This document shows, one piece after another, positions 5,180 to 5,291 of a stretch of 5,291 nucleotides of DNA. Both the position numbers and the translations under genes were made by a program. This DNA comes from DATAEK01 sp036258055 (GTDB lineage: Bacteria; Acidobacteriota; Vicinamibacteria; Vicinamibacterales; 2-12-FULL-66-21), in the NCBI GenBank assembly GCA_036258055.1, contig DATAEK010000409.1, positions 1-5,291 of the forward strand, written 5' to 3'. Position 1 is the stretch's first letter, and every line of letters begins with the position of its first letter. The notes beneath the pieces were generated by a model. The model worked only from the letters and a program-made list of their open reading frames with translations. It ran no database searches and was not told where the DNA came from.

Positions 5180-5291
5180 AGTGAACATGTCGGCGTGGCG
5201 ATGATACTTCGGCCGGGCCGTCGCCGGGTCAGATCTCGATGTTTGATCCGAACTGTTTTCAGAAATCGACTTCACCCCGGACTAGGAACGG
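5180..5291. other. Upstream region of the aminopeptidase/PqiA-like unit, no gene seen
   Basis: About 110 bp of non-coding-looking sequence reaches the window edge. It has more A/T around 5225-5275 than the rest of the window, as promoter regions often do. On the minus strand TATCAT (5201-5206) is a possible -10, but no matching -35 was found. No REP copy, tRNA or terminator is visible here. A short open frame that starts at 5275 on the minus strand runs into the aminopeptidase gene out of frame and has no protein-like features. Confidence 0.4.

Noticed and set aside
3676..5184. Two long plus-strand frames (3676-4395 and 4399-5184) opposite the aminopeptidase
   Set aside because: All catalytic residues of an M24B peptidase lie on the minus strand; the plus-strand products have no domain or motif and are shadows.
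5033..5275. An 80-codon minus-strand frame from the upstream region into the aminopeptidase gene
   Set aside because: It overlaps the signal peptide region out of frame, has no ribosome-binding site that I can see and no protein-like pattern.

Overview
The window is high-GC bacterial DNA. It holds the end of a phage-tail-like (contractile injection system or prophage) baseplate cluster, followed by four ordinary chromosomal genes. Short palindromic elements around 1850-1902 and 2885-2907 resemble, in any reading frame, the 'VRLKADTT' type of repeat that I associate with Acidobacteriota of the Vicinamibacteria type. Together with the GC content and the set of secreted enzymes, this suggests such a host. 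The assignment rests on memory of the family and was not tested by a search.

Layout. Positions 1-878 (+) hold two overlapping genes: the C-terminal part of a gp27/late-control-D-type hub protein and a complete small gp5/gpV-type OB-fold spike protein, coupled through an ATGA overlap. The run of tail genes stops there. A DUF3616-like gene lies on the opposite strand (859-1827) and its 3' end overlaps the spike gene by 20 bp. A short divergent intergenic region (1828-1913) is mostly filled by two tandem REP-like hairpins. It is followed by a secreted NodB-type polysaccharide deacetylase (1914-2879, +). A third, diverged REP-like hairpin sits in the convergent gap after it (2880-2917). On the minus strand a secreted M24B Xaa-Pro aminopeptidase (3673-5169) is followed 14 bp later by a PqiA-family membrane protein (2918-3658), probably as one operon. 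The last ~120 bp are the upstream region of that operon.

How the parts relate. The hub and spike proteins would form the centre of one baseplate. The deacetylase (cell wall or polysaccharide trimming), the aminopeptidase (proline-peptide turnover) and the PqiA-like protein (envelope) all act outside or at the cytoplasmic membrane, but nothing in the sequence ties them into one pathway or to the baseplate genes. The most noteworthy signals are the REP family, which shows a compensatory base-pair change and a GTAG tetranucleotide, the isolated split hub/spike pair at the end of its cluster, and three unusual insertions in otherwise recognisable proteins. I did not find a clear new multi-gene system in this window.
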